Below, piece after piece: positions 7,001 through 14,872 of a stretch of DNA of 26,918 nt. The notes below the pieces were generated by a model, which worked only from the letters and a program-made list of their open reading frames with translations, did no database searches and was not told the DNA's origin. Position 1 is the stretch's first letter, and every line of letters begins with the position of its first letter. This DNA comes from a virus. Made by a program: the position numbers and the translations under genes. The stretch covers positions 1 to 26,918 of IMG/VR virus record IMGVR_UViG_3300037264_000977; one strand, written 5' to 3'.

Positions 7001-9408
7001 CCGAGCGCCTTCGCCGCCATGATGCGGTGGTTACCTTCGTTCACCCATGCTTCGCCGTCCTGATTGACCATGATGAACGGAACGTAGTCACTGTCCCGTT
7101 CCGCCGAGAACGTCGGAAGCCGGCCGCGTTCCTTCATGATCCTGATAAGATTCTGAAGGGTATCCTGCCGCACATTCTGCTGCTCTCCAGCCAAACCGGG
7201 AATTTGCGCGAGCACGTCAACCGGAACGAGCACCTTCTGGTCACGGTAGTAGCCCGTCACCGGGCCAAAGCGCTTGGGCGCGCCAATCGCATTACGCCCA
7301 GTCTCCGCGTTCAGTTGCCGGTGACCTTGCAGCCATTCGCCGCCGGGATTATCCGTCCCCAGCTTCGGCTCCATCGCGGCCTTCGAGAACAGCATCCGGT
7401 TCGGCCCGAGATGCCGCTTCACGGCGTCGGCCAGCTCCGGAACGAACCGCTCGTCGGCCAGAAGCGCAGCACGCTGGTCTTCGGGCAGGCCCTTCACATA
7501 CTTGAGCGCTGCGTTGCGCGCTTCTGTATTCGAGACCGGCTGGCCAGTAGTAGTCAACTGCTCCAGAATCACGTCAATCGCAGCGGCGCGTGGAGTCAGG
7601 CGGGCGGAAAAGAGCGGCGCGTCGCGCGGGTCGGTGACGACCGTGTTGACCACGTCGCTGACCGTAGTCGTGAGGTAGTCGAGGATGGTCTGCTGGTCTA
7701 CCGGCGGCATCGTCCCCTTGAGGGCCGCCGCCGCGTTCTGCGCCAGCATTTGCTGGCCGATGGTCGTATCTGCGTCGGGCGCACTCGACTGCGCGACCGC
7801 TTCCCGCAGCATAGTCTTCAGCCGGCCAGAGAGCGCCTTCCCGCGACCGGTGCGCGCCAGATTCGGGTTCGCGAGCACAAGCGACTCGACGTGTTTGTCG
7901 GCCTCGGTGATTCTCTCGTTGCGGATGTCCTCGACAGTCACCGGCGTGACCGGCTTCACGCGCTCGCGCGGGGCCTCGGTCACCAGCTCGAGCGGACGCG
8001 GGGCGAGGGCGGGCGCAGCTTTCGCCTGCTCAGCCGTCAGCAGCAGGCCAGCCTTACGCCGAATCGCGGCGATGTCGCCAAAGCTCTCGTTCCGGATCGC
8101 TTGGAGGATTTCTGCCTCCGGTATCCCGGCCTTCGCCAGCGTCTCGAACTCGTAGGGCGAGAAGACCGGCACGGCCGGGTTCTGCGGGATGACGCGGCCG
8201 TCGACATCCAGCTCCACGGGGGCGGCATACGGCCGAGTCCTGACCGCCGGGACGCCTTCCCCGATCCTGCGCTCGGGCGCGGGCTGGGGCGCCGGGGGAA
8301 GCGGGGCCCGTCCATAAATTGACAGGAACGTCCCCTCTTGAATGGGTTCCTCCTCGGGCCGGGTGGTGTAGGCGCCGGGCTTTCCCGGAAACGCCACGGG
8401 AGGCAGGGTAGGACGCTCCGTGAGGGGCTGGAAGGGCACTTCCACGCCGGGGGCAGCCTCCGGGCCTCCGGGGGGCACCGGGGCCTCCGGCGGGGCTGCC
8501 GGGGGCGCTGGCGGGGCCGGCGCTACGCCGGGAGGCGGAGCGGGCGGAGCCTCCGGGGCCGTGCGGGGCCGGAAGGCGGCGGCAGTTCCCAGCGCGCCAA
8601 ACGTGGGGATCGCGCCGAGGGTCGTCGTAATCATGGTGTCCCGGAGCTGCTTCGTCTCCGGGATGTTGCCGGTGGCGAACGCGCCCTTCACCACGTCCTG
8701 CGCTGTCTCCGTGGCACCCTCGACCAGCGGGGAGCCAATCAGCGCAGCCGCCAACCGGAACGGAAGCGGCCCGACTTTCTTGCCGAGTAGGAGCGCAGCC
8801 GGGACCAACAGAGACGCGAAATCGAGCGCACCAGATATCGCGCCGCCTGCAATCGCGCGGCTTTCTGCATTCGTAGCGCCGGCCTCGCGGGCCATCTGGT
8901 AAGTTTCACCGATCTCGTTCGTGAAGCTCGTTGCCGCAGCGCCGCCGACCATACCGGGTAGGAACCGGCCGCCGGCGAGCTTCGAGGCCGCGCCGAGGAT
9001 CGTGCCAGTGCCGAGAGATGCTGCAAGGCTCGCCAGCAGATTGCCGGCGGAATAGCCGGTGATGTCGATGAATTTCTTGGGGTCCGCCAACGCCTCGTCG
9101 ACCGAGAACGGCTGTGGAAATTGACGCTGCTCAACTTCCGCTCTCTGGCGGACGCCGGCGCCGAACCCGCCGATAACCGGGGCGCCAGTCTGCGCGGCGG
9201 CCAGTTCGAGAGAACTGCCGGCAGCAGCCGTCAAGCCGGTGCGGCCCGCTCCGAAACCAGACGCGACTACGCCGGGCGGCTGAAGTGCAGCCGGGGCGAT
9301 GACCTTAGCGCCGGGAGGAAGCAGGAACGATCCGGCCGGAGTAAGTTCCGTTCCGGTATCGACTATTGGCTCGCCGGCTTCGGGCGGGACCAGAATGTCG
9401 TTAGCCAT
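1054..9408 (-). CDS. Giant polyvalent virion/ejection protein (2784 aa)
   Basis: One uninterrupted frame of 2784 residues. Visible in order: Gly/Ala-rich hydrophobic segments (about 105-270); a Pro/Ala linker (about 277-330); a ParB-like region with EGNHR at 791-795; an ADP-ribosyltransferase-like region (about 860-990) with an LDP...GRG start, Tyr/Glu-containing strands and a GYEAVLY element; an HDLYGH motif at 1241-1246 followed by ELNATRAHAQMFS and TTGQNAWVNFG; a zincin-like HEGFH at 1401-1405; a region (about 1556-1745) with GGTIDMWM, Asp at 1691; a PLxRFG-like motif PERRYG at 2073-2078; and hydrophobic stretches near 2467-2527. Such multi-domain proteins are known in phages and conjugative elements as polyvalent proteins, packaged and delivered with the DNA. 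It follows two likely ejection proteins and precedes fibre-attachment genes. Domain names rest on motif recognition only; catalytic activity is inferred. I saw no motif of N4-type virion RNA polymerase. Confidence 0.85.
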   Translation of the reverse strand: MANDILVPPEAGEPIVDTGTELTPAGSFLLPPGAKVIAPAALQPPGVVASGFGAGRTGLTAAAGSSLELAAAQTGAPVIGGFGAGVRQRAEVEQRQFPQPFSVDEALADPKKFIDITGYSAGNLLASLAASLGTGTILGAASKLAGGRFLPGMVGGAAATSFTNEIGETYQMAREAGATNAESRAIAGGAISGALDFASLLVPAALLLGKKVGPLPFRLAAALIGSPLVEGATETAQDVVKGAFATGNIPETKQLRDTMITTTLGAIPTFGALGTAAAFRPRTAPEAPPAPPPGVAPAPPAPPAAPPEAPVPPGGPEAAPGVEVPFQPLTERPTLPPVAFPGKPGAYTTRPEEEPIQEGTFLSIYGRAPLPPAPQPAPERRIGEGVPAVRTRPYAAPVELDVDGRVIPQNPAVPVFSPYEFETLAKAGIPEAEILQAIRNESFGDIAAIRRKAGLLLTAEQAKAAPALAPRPLELVTEAPRERVKPVTPVTVEDIRNERITEADKHVESLVLANPNLARTGRGKALSGRLKTMLREAVAQSSAPDADTTIGQQMLAQNAAAALKGTMPPVDQQTILDYLTTTVSDVVNTVVTDPRDAPLFSARLTPRAAAIDVILEQLTTTGQPVSNTEARNAALKYVKGLPEDQRAALLADERFVPELADAVKRHLGPNRMLFSKAAMEPKLGTDNPGGEWLQGHRQLNAETGRNAIGAPKRFGPVTGYYRDQKVLVPVDVLAQIPGLAGEQQNVRQDTLQNLIRIMKERGRLPTFSAERDSDYVPFIMVNQDGEAWVNEGNHRIMAAKALGWKYLPTEVRYFSGGEQADGVMSPENIKRYAREAEAAGITMQAYRSRAALVPQTTITFNHWGRPGLSQLDPRMMGRGIKGRDQAVNLEFGSLYTSAVVEGTDYVEPEVQRGQKYVGTLDAAKVYRVTNLREDPLFLKAMQDIKYRYGPDFSIAVAEFQKLVVANGYEAVLYPNGQLRIFVQTRVSKAPTTETLQQNSQGALDAHKATKWSTMNLVTGRDLRGSSGYVVGLPLIPRRDLKDGIVSPEDISSFVALNGTSLSNPANVLHTWFDRSDGESVLSVGTVVPNLPQALQLARASGQIAITDLRTGLEIPVSHPLFDTAQEYNRSVGLPPIGVIPYIQFDPSLGRAVAEAYDLLEVRSTNPEVSTAYEALARETEAQYDHVAKTIKIEPVQQAFPYPNSAEMRRDVFENSHLFVFASSLEHPFLTNEQNYKFRAVHDLYGHAKTGFEFGVHGELNATRAHAQMFSDKANAALLTETTGQNAWVNFGKANEGLPPQNRQYATQKADLLPAMMRDAILRESNKVSRGAHQMVQQLYAERGKAALGYLNTILGAPGNLEVRLQVMDGSAGYFAQALAEGGKNVIGLAYNAQDILSAAAHEGFHFLELNVLAEGERGVIRRAFEPGTAEFNKLMEALKRYDTENGTNLADEAAGNPREARAYAFQFWRNGQLTATGAIESIWQKIRAILTRIINYFDGQGFQTYEDIFTAIDAGYYAKSGIDTMNKAGTEDLLSASSTTYPGAADWIKTGTDLRKLRRRIGGLAFEGEPYGRYWHDESSRAILDLMGGNREEATKFAKLLSIFSPRTTVPLNFKHAWTAWHQFKEGQPIRSGVFPEEMSRSAALVMTGLDRMNKKGEIVGGRKRNNLFVNLMIEIDPLNYGAHTQGGTIDMWMAHAFGYGDKDGKISQSQYSFVEEETRTLANRLGWPIHQVQAAVWVAIKARMDATRKQAKQMGLERGYFRRVVNKDKETIDLFGEVVSRGRSRLELRPDREQAFVRNWIDIALKAPVSPENFRKAGYNFKNAIDDIRLSQNQGKMFSRAALDATLPLPQDGMTMLESDGFELYYSKALLDNMDDQYTKGSAQHMQMLHRVSAAVEEAGAPKQTWDQIFKHAGDSSSGSSMRWVEKNLMSLLKISERSKGVANVANVLFAHSDRKKRLIADSVEKNMSEWLPLSTSTADRDAVSNALMQRTVGNYAVGSPEYNRIRSLLTEHQRRMFDQAGEMVNNMLREEFIADQTVYRQALGAESTAYQTWETSRRAQIEELVRTGYIPERRYGDFVTHGYIKTDQGPVTVFYTQFQTQKQAQDALDHLQKALGPKFPEVTFEWGTRQKVEYDGGISYLDFLDTANRLGIKLTQTERERLAKFTIEADSTRRNRIFRRLNVPGFSTDGERILAEFAVGISNKVAHSEFSAALADAMQGRKVRVGQDANGRPTFAVDPARDVWAGDGPLAGHYRNLAEERVSYVMNPAHDKSNWSSKIRSLASLHFLGGSFAAMGVQLSQLPLATVPYLSQYSNAAESYARVFGGLKAAASNYNVLTNLPKLEDKRGSPIPEVDAVPGLRDALIMAARDGTILDTELFQIMGMARGSIYSRSKRVQNAIKVWMAPFRAGEHINRLATFIAAFKTGQDLSRTGKLPTPTVYEFAKDVVYKTQFRYDEANRPGLARSDLGSLLFVFKSFPIYMVEMITGLYKQSPRAASFALLSLWLAAGTEGLPFMSNILDIIDVISQRLFGSKFNTRRAMRNALKDASEAVVGADLSGLLMTGAINSLTGMQFSSRVGLGDIIPGTRLGAADATYERVLSDVLGPVGAMIEGAVKGVGALTQGEYNRAANEALPVAARNMVKGYNYWTTGVATDPAGRKITDVGHMESFWQSLGFSSASMAEIYAHDRIVKQDAAFYNQVRQQVYDNIVRGIRDGKDQDVKDAFAAAQSWNERYPDTPLMLDARSIRRSIALAGLPLNQRTLLLLPRALRSGARDELLGPT

Positions 9409-9411
9409 TGG

Positions 9412-10710
9412 CTACTTTATGGGCTTGTGTGAACCGTCTTTTTGGACTTCAAATTTCTGCCCGCCGATTTCATATTGCGTGCCGGGCGGGCCAACCTGCT
9501 GAACCGGGAGCTGGCGCGCTTGGCCGCCCCGGACCTGAATGACCTCCGAAGGCTGTCCGGGGAGCCCCGGAATAACGGACGTTGTCGGCTTCTCCGGCGT
9601 CCCGCCGCCAAACAGGATCGCGGCATCGGTTGGGCTGATTGCCTTTTTGCTCAGCAGATTGCCAACCAGTGTGTTCCGCGCGTTGATCGCCTGAGTTCTC
9701 GCGGCGGCCTCCGCAGCGGCAGGCGCGCCCTTGAGCAGTTCTGCGAGCGCCTTCGTCTGCGCCGCTTTGGTCCCCTCGCCTGCGATGATGGTCGCCTGCA
9801 AGTTCGCTAGGTTCCTCTCGGCAGCGACGCGTTCGCGGCGGGTGCGCGCTGACAGCACGCCCTGCTGCGCATCAAACAGCTTCTCCGCCACCTCCACTTG
9901 CTGAAGCTGCTCCGGCGTGGTGGCAATCGCGCGGGCCGTCCCGAATTCGCGGTCGCGCAAAGACGCCGACAGGGCTTGAGCTTTCTGCGCAGCCGTCACG
10001 CCGGGAATCGTGTTGACTGTGCCACGGGAAGTCTCGGGCGTGATCTCACGCATGGTGCCGCCGCGCTCGATCGTGTCGAGCATATCCTGCCTGACGTTCG
10101 TGTAGCTCGTGCTGCCGTCCGGATTCGTAATCGCCACGATGGGATCGGGCTGGGGCGCGACCACGGGGACGGGCACACTGGGAGCCGGAGCAGGGGTGGG
10201 CGCTGCCGCAGGGGCACGCGCCGGAGCCGTTTGGGTCGTGCGGCCAGTGAGCACGTCGCCGATCGTCTTGCCGACACCGGTGATATCCAAGCCCGAAAGA
10301 ATCTTCAGCGCGCGCTCGAGTCTATTCTCGGGAGTCGCACCGGGCGTCGTTGCAACGACCTGCTCGGCCGCGCCAGCGCCTTGCGAAAGTAACACGGTGG
10401 CCGGAAGGGCGCGCGCGAGCAGATTGGGAGCAGTGGCAGCAGCAGCCGCTACGCCGGGAGCGGGCGGAACCGCCCCGCCGGCAGCACGAGCCGCAGCAAG
10501 GGCAGGGCCGGGCCTCGCGAATTGCGAACCACGAAAGTCCGTAGTGCCACCACGGTAGCCGACCTCACCGGGACGGGGCGTGGGTGGAAGCGCGCCGGGG
10601 GTGCCGGGGGTGCCGGGAGCAGCAGGAGTCGCGCCGAGCCGGTTGAGCGGATCGCCGCCCGGCTGGAGAAGCGGCTCGAGAGAACTCCGGACAAACGGAT
10701 CAAGGGCCAT
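9412..10710 (-). CDS. Putative internal virion/ejection protein (432 aa)
   Basis: The protein has 432 residues starting MALDPFVRSSLEPLLQPGG, with a TAAGG Shine-Dalgarno about 7 nt before the start. The first 200 residues are Pro/Ala/Gly-rich and low in complexity. The middle is helical and charged (about 235-345: runs such as EQLQQVEVAEKLFDAQQGV and RRERVAAERNLANLQ). The end is Gly/Gln-rich. No enzyme motif is seen. It lies between a 325-aa helical protein and the 2784-aa giant protein, with a 3-nt gap to the latter. In podoviruses this place usually holds proteins ejected ahead of the DNA, so an internal virion or ejection role is inferred. Confidence 0.6.
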   Translation of the reverse strand: MALDPFVRSSLEPLLQPGGDPLNRLGATPAAPGTPGTPGALPPTPRPGEVGYRGGTTDFRGSQFARPGPALAAARAAGGAVPPAPGVAAAAATAPNLLARALPATVLLSQGAGAAEQVVATTPGATPENRLERALKILSGLDITGVGKTIGDVLTGRTTQTAPARAPAAAPTPAPAPSVPVPVVAPQPDPIVAITNPDGSTSYTNVRQDMLDTIERGGTMREITPETSRGTVNTIPGVTAAQKAQALSASLRDREFGTARAIATTPEQLQQVEVAEKLFDAQQGVLSARTRRERVAAERNLANLQATIIAGEGTKAAQTKALAELLKGAPAAAEAAARTQAINARNTLVGNLLSKKAISPTDAAILFGGGTPEKPTTSVIPGLPGQPSEVIQVRGGQARQLPVQQVGPPGTQYEIGGQKFEVQKDGSHKPIK

Positions 10711-10719
10711 GTGTGCGCC

Positions 10720-11697
10720 TTACTGGTTCGTGTTGTTGCTGATCTGCGCGAGCGAGTTCTGCGCAGCGGTTGCGGCCGACGCAATCGACGCGATCGCAGC
10801 GGCCGACTTGACCGCAGCCTCCACGCGCGCCTTCGTATTCTCGGTCGTGAGGTCAACGAAATTCTTCTGGTCCTGAAGGAACGACGCATTGGTCGACTTG
10901 CTCCAGTCCAGAGTCAGTGCCTCGCCGGCGACCAACGCCCGGTAGTAGTCCGAGGACGAGTCGTAGAGCTTGAGCCGCGCCGAAGTGACCGCCGAACCGT
11001 AGTCCACGGACTCTTTGACGATCCCGAGCCACGCGCGGAGGTAGTTGACCGTCGCGTCAATGGCGCCGAGGCGCAGCCTGATACCCTGCTCCACAGCGAA
11101 GCGGATGTTCTGAATCTCGATCTCGACCTGCTTGATCGCGACCTCGCGGGAATGCGTCGACACCTTCTGGCTCAACGCGTCTTGGATGCGGGCGGTCGCG
11201 TTGAACAGCCCGCCAGATGGCAGCGCGAACCCACGCCCGGCGAACTGCTCGATAACCTCGTCCGTCTGCCGCTGCGCGTCAAGCGCCTCGCGGGCCCTCG
11301 AGCGCTCCCATATCTGGTCCTCGACAGCCGCCGGGATGCCGGTGCCGCCGTTCCGGATCGTGTCGCATATCCAGTTGTCGATCGTGTCCGGAAGGCAATC
11401 GTCGATCTCGGGGAAGAACCGCTCAACCAGCGCCGTCAGGCGTGCGTCGAACTCCGGCCCGAGCTGGTTGAACAGCTCGTTGAAGCTCGACTTGAACTCG
11501 AGAGCCGCGTCTCCGTTGGGCGGGAGCGGCGGGCCATCAACGTCGGGCTGTTGGATCGCCGGCGGAGGGGAGAGCGTCACGATGCTGAGCGCGGCGGTCT
11601 GCGCCTCGTTAGCAAGGTCGATCGCCGCTTCGCCGTAGTCGTTCGCGAACGCGCGCGCCTCGTTGATGATTTCCTCGATGGTTGCTTCTGCGCTCAC
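10720..11697 (-). CDS. Putative internal virion/ejection protein (325 aa)
   Basis: The protein has 325 residues and starts at a GTG whose first bases overlap the stop of the upstream gene (GTGA). It is mostly helical: an acidic N-terminus, a Pro-rich linker (about residues 44-62), a region with two cysteines around 110-122 (DDCLPDTIDNWICDTIRNG), long amphipathic helices, and a C-terminal Ala/Ser helix (VKSAAAIASIASAATAAQNS). The C-terminal Ala/Ser/Ile repeat could pack in a helical bundle or against membrane. Similar proteins stand just before the large internal protein in podophage genomes, as recalled. I infer a role with the next two proteins in DNA ejection; no catalytic residues are recognised. 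Confidence 0.6.
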   Translation of the reverse strand: MSAEATIEEIINEARAFANDYGEAAIDLANEAQTAALSIVTLSPPPAIQQPDVDGPPLPPNGDAALEFKSSFNELFNQLGPEFDARLTALVERFFPEIDDCLPDTIDNWICDTIRNGGTGIPAAVEDQIWERSRAREALDAQRQTDEVIEQFAGRGFALPSGGLFNATARIQDALSQKVSTHSREVAIKQVEIEIQNIRFAVEQGIRLRLGAIDATVNYLRAWLGIVKESVDYGSAVTSARLKLYDSSSDYYRALVAGEALTLDWSKSTNASFLQDQKNFVDLTTENTKARVEAAVKSAAAIASIASAATAAQNSLAQISNNTNQ

Positions 11698-12524
11698 GAA
11701 ACTCTCCGTCCAAGCACGATCGGGAAAAACTCAATCTGGTCAAGCTCGAAGTCAGACCCATCGACGCCGATCAGGTCGTAGGCCCAATACCGCGATTTTA
11801 CACCTCGGCCGAGAGTTTCGCCAGCGCCGGCCAAAGACGCGGCCCGCTTCCGGAACATATACACGCGCGTCGCGCCGCCGTCGGTGATCGTCCGGATGTA
11901 GATCGGGCCGTCATTCCGGATGCCCATGTAGACCCGTGGAACGCGCTTGAAGAACGCGGTCCCGTTGTCGGTCTGCGGGAGGGCCATGAACCACGGGATT
12001 TCGTCGCCGGCATCGGTGTTCCCGTCGAGCTGGTAGATGCCGCTGCCCTTCGCGCCGTAGTAGCGCGATCCGATTCGGCACATCGAGTTGAAGTCGAAGT
12101 TGTCATATTGCCCGTGCGCGAGCGTGTCGGCGTTGGCCACCCAGCAGGTAAACTCCTCGTCCCCGATCAGGAGAACGATCGTGAACGCGAGCCCGTCAAC
12201 AAGCGTCACGGCAAAAGTCGCCGCGCTCTCCAGATTGTCAGAGATCGTCGCGCCGTCTACGAGGGCGATTTCGACGAGCTTCTGAAGGGTGAGCACTTCG
12301 TCAAACTCAACCGCCTCGGTCTCGCTGATGAAAAAGATAGCCGAATCCAGCAGCGACTCGTCGAACGTGGAGGCGTCCGTAATTGTCGCCGGGTAGGACG
12401 CAGAACCACCCTCAACGTCGTCAAACACCGTCTCGTCCGACACCGTATCGGTGAAGATCGCGGTATTCGGCAGCGCCTCGTTTCCGGTGAACTGGTCGGT
12501 AAGGGTTAGAGGATAAACAGCCAT
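11694..12524 (-). CDS. Phage structural protein with N-terminal tandem repeats (276 aa)
   Basis: The protein has 276 residues starting MAVYPLTLTDQF. Residues about 6-115 are five to six imperfect repeats of 19-22 residues with a pattern like (I/L)xDxxxFxExLxxxAxF, for example TITDASTFDESLLDSAIFF and LVDGATISDNLESAATFAV. The C-terminal half (about 125-276) is a compact beta-rich domain with SRYYGAKGSGIYQLDG and PRVYMGIRNDGPIYIRT. The ATG overlaps the upstream stop as TGATG. It follows an unrecognised 782-aa tail-region gene and precedes the ejection cassette. The acidic, beta-forming repeats suggest a tail or virion surface element; its exact role is unknown. Confidence 0.7.
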   Translation of the reverse strand: MAVYPLTLTDQFTGNEALPNTAIFTDTVSDETVFDDVEGGSASYPATITDASTFDESLLDSAIFFISETEAVEFDEVLTLQKLVEIALVDGATISDNLESAATFAVTLVDGLAFTIVLLIGDEEFTCWVANADTLAHGQYDNFDFNSMCRIGSRYYGAKGSGIYQLDGNTDAGDEIPWFMALPQTDNGTAFFKRVPRVYMGIRNDGPIYIRTITDGGATRVYMFRKRAASLAGAGETLGRGVKSRYWAYDLIGVDGSDFELDQIEFFPIVLGRRVS

Positions 12525-14872
12525 CAGGCTTTCCCCACAAAAGCAAGGTATTGAGTGGCCCCATCGCTAAACCCGCCGACAGTGACCACGACCGAGTCTA
12601 GCTGGTAAACCGCGTTGCCGAACTGATTCGTCGGCTCCAACTCTGGATCATCATAATACAAATTGCCATGCTGGGCAAACACCGGGGAGGCGACCTCGAC
12701 GATCATGGCGGGCGGGCTGGCGAAATTCCCGAACACGAACACGGTCAACGGCGTCGTCGGCATGAACCCGCCAGCGGTGGCCTCTGATGGAACTGGCGCG
12801 CCCACGGCGAGCGGCCCGACGTTTAGCTGGGCGGCGGCGTTCGGGCCGAAGGTTGTAGCCGGATTCAAGGAAGACTGAAACGCGCCCTGCGACTGGAAAA
12901 AGCTGCCCCCTGCCGCAGTCCACGGGCCGACATAGTTGCACGAGAGGTAGCCGGCCGGGAAAATGCCAGAGGCCGCATCGGCAACCTTATATCTAGTGCT
13001 GTATAGGCGCGCATAGCTTTGGCCGTCGTTGACTATCGACTGTGTGAAGTCGTTGCCGGTCCGAAATTGATTGTTCCTGTAGACGTGCAGCAGCGCCTCT
13101 CGCTCATTTAAAAACGGGACTACGGTAGTTCGCGCGCTACTGTTTTCTGACCCGGTAAAACCTCGGTTGTATACGAGCGCATAGGTCTCGTCGTAGTGCT
13201 CTATTACCGGGCAAAAAGTTATGAGGATGGGATCGAACGGAAACGTGGGCCGGTTCACCGTGTAGTAGCAGCTCGGGTCGAGCATGTAGTTCGTCGGGTT
13301 CTCAGTGAACTCTCCCGGAATAAGACGCGGAGGGACGAGTTCGTTGTGGTATATACCGGAAATAGGAGACTCCTGAACTGTAGTTGTCTCCGTGACCGTT
13401 TTTGAGCTTCGCTCAAACACAGTAGATATGTGAGGTGACGAGAACCCGGCCATGACGCGCGAATGCGCAGGGGTGAGGGTGTGCGAGCCACCGAACTTGA
13501 CGTTTCCGTCCGGGCTCACCTTAAACCCGCCGTCGCCCATGCCGATCGCCGGATTCGCGGGATTGGCAATCGTAAAATTGTTAATGCCCTGACATGAAAA
13601 CACGGAAGACCCATAAACCTCGGTGCAGAATCGTTGGGTTCCAAGAAACTGCACGAGAGTATTCGAGGTGCATGGAGTAAGCACTAACGGCTGATTGCTG
13701 CGTGTGAGTATCCAGCGTGTGACGATCTCTTGCTCGCCCACATAGTAGACATGAACCGGCGCGTCCTGACTGGCGAAAGGCATGTTGGCGATCTGAAACG
13801 CCGTCAAAAAATCGCTGTTGAACCAGTTGTTGCTCCCCGTCGGTATCCACACGGCGCTAAATTCGGGAAACGTGGCGATCTTATTGGACTCCTCCTCAGT
13901 GACCGCTGCCGCAGGAGTTCCATTGGGTTGCAGGGAGAAGCTAATTTTGAACCGGGAGCATAAATAATGCGCCGGCAGCGGAGATGAAGACGACGAAACG
14001 ACGACGTTCTGCGCACTGACGCCGGACGCACTGAACGCCCAGCCGCACCCGCTATACCACGGGAACCCGGACGAGTAGGCACTGGCCATTTCCGTCGACG
14101 ACAGTAATTTGAGCACGCCGGGCCGGCCGACCGAGAACGCCCAGTTGAGCCCGAGCGTCGTCTGGAAGCCTTCGAGGCTGGGCTGTTCTGCGACCTCCTC
14201 AGCGGTTGGAATATACTTCGTGATGGACCACGAATCACAACACTTGCCCGTGTTCACGATCGGGGCCGCAAAGACGCCGACCGAGGATATTTCTATCACC
14301 CAATAGCGGGGCGTCATGACTGCCGGGTTCCCCACGGGAACGTCGAACTTCAGGATGCCGTGCGTCTTGCCGAATCCAAAGCTGAATGGGGCGTTCTTGC
14401 CGGCGGCGTGATAGCACCCAACGGCGAGGCGCATCAATCCGGTAAACCTGCTGGCCGACACGCGAGAATTCGCCGCGACGCGGAGCTGACTTGGGACCTT
14501 GTAGCCGACCGTGCGATCCGCTGTCTCAGGCTCGGGACGTGGTTGGCCGTCGATCGGGTTGATCCGCTCAACGACACCGTCGTTATAGGCGGCGTCATAA
14601 TTCTGGCCGGAGCCATCGCGGGTGAGGAGAAACCCGAGCTTGTCCCTGCACTGCGCGCCGCCGATGACCGTGACGTAATGCTGATCGCCGTGAATGCGCG
14701 ACTCGGTCGTGTAGTCCGGCCCCACTTGATACCGCGTCAGGTGCGGAATCTCGTAGGGCGGCGACTCGCGAAACTCGTCCTCCAGCTTAGACACGCCAAG
14801 CGGGAGGTGCGCTCCCGCTACGTCCGGCTGTCCAAGCAGTTTTATGTGCTTAGGTGTCCGAGGATCACGCAT
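12524..14872 (-). CDS. Unrecognised large structural protein, candidate tail-tip or receptor-binding protein (782 aa)
   Basis: The protein has 782 residues starting MRDPRTPKHIKLLGQPDVAG. It is rich in aromatic, Ser, Thr, Asn and Pro residues, with little helix-forming sequence, as expected for a beta-rich virion protein. No enzyme motif, transmembrane segment or coiled coil stands out. The start overlaps the previous gene by 8 nt. By eye, the DNA from about 13000 to 13950 has more A/T and less third-position G/C than neighbouring genes. Such local drift is common in receptor-binding genes acquired or diversified separately. I do not recognise the family. Its position between nozzle-like and ejection genes fits a tail-associated or adsorption protein. 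Confidence 0.7.
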   Translation of the reverse strand: MRDPRTPKHIKLLGQPDVAGAHLPLGVSKLEDEFRESPPYEIPHLTRYQVGPDYTTESRIHGDQHYVTVIGGAQCRDKLGFLLTRDGSGQNYDAAYNDGVVERINPIDGQPRPEPETADRTVGYKVPSQLRVAANSRVSASRFTGLMRLAVGCYHAAGKNAPFSFGFGKTHGILKFDVPVGNPAVMTPRYWVIEISSVGVFAAPIVNTGKCCDSWSITKYIPTAEEVAEQPSLEGFQTTLGLNWAFSVGRPGVLKLLSSTEMASAYSSGFPWYSGCGWAFSASGVSAQNVVVSSSSSPLPAHYLCSRFKISFSLQPNGTPAAAVTEEESNKIATFPEFSAVWIPTGSNNWFNSDFLTAFQIANMPFASQDAPVHVYYVGEQEIVTRWILTRSNQPLVLTPCTSNTLVQFLGTQRFCTEVYGSSVFSCQGINNFTIANPANPAIGMGDGGFKVSPDGNVKFGGSHTLTPAHSRVMAGFSSPHISTVFERSSKTVTETTTVQESPISGIYHNELVPPRLIPGEFTENPTNYMLDPSCYYTVNRPTFPFDPILITFCPVIEHYDETYALVYNRGFTGSENSSARTTVVPFLNEREALLHVYRNNQFRTGNDFTQSIVNDGQSYARLYSTRYKVADAASGIFPAGYLSCNYVGPWTAAGGSFFQSQGAFQSSLNPATTFGPNAAAQLNVGPLAVGAPVPSEATAGGFMPTTPLTVFVFGNFASPPAMIVEVASPVFAQHGNLYYDDPELEPTNQFGNAVYQLDSVVVTVGGFSDGATQYLAFVGKA

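Noticed and set aside
7027-8322. Plus-strand open frame (431 codons) opposite the giant gene
   Set aside because: Arg/His-rich shadow product with no recognisable domain and no supporting ribosome site.
1054-9408. N4-type virion RNA polymerase as identity of the giant protein
   Set aside because: Size and neighbourhood suggested it, but I found no polymerase motifs; the visible motifs point to polyvalent-protein domains.
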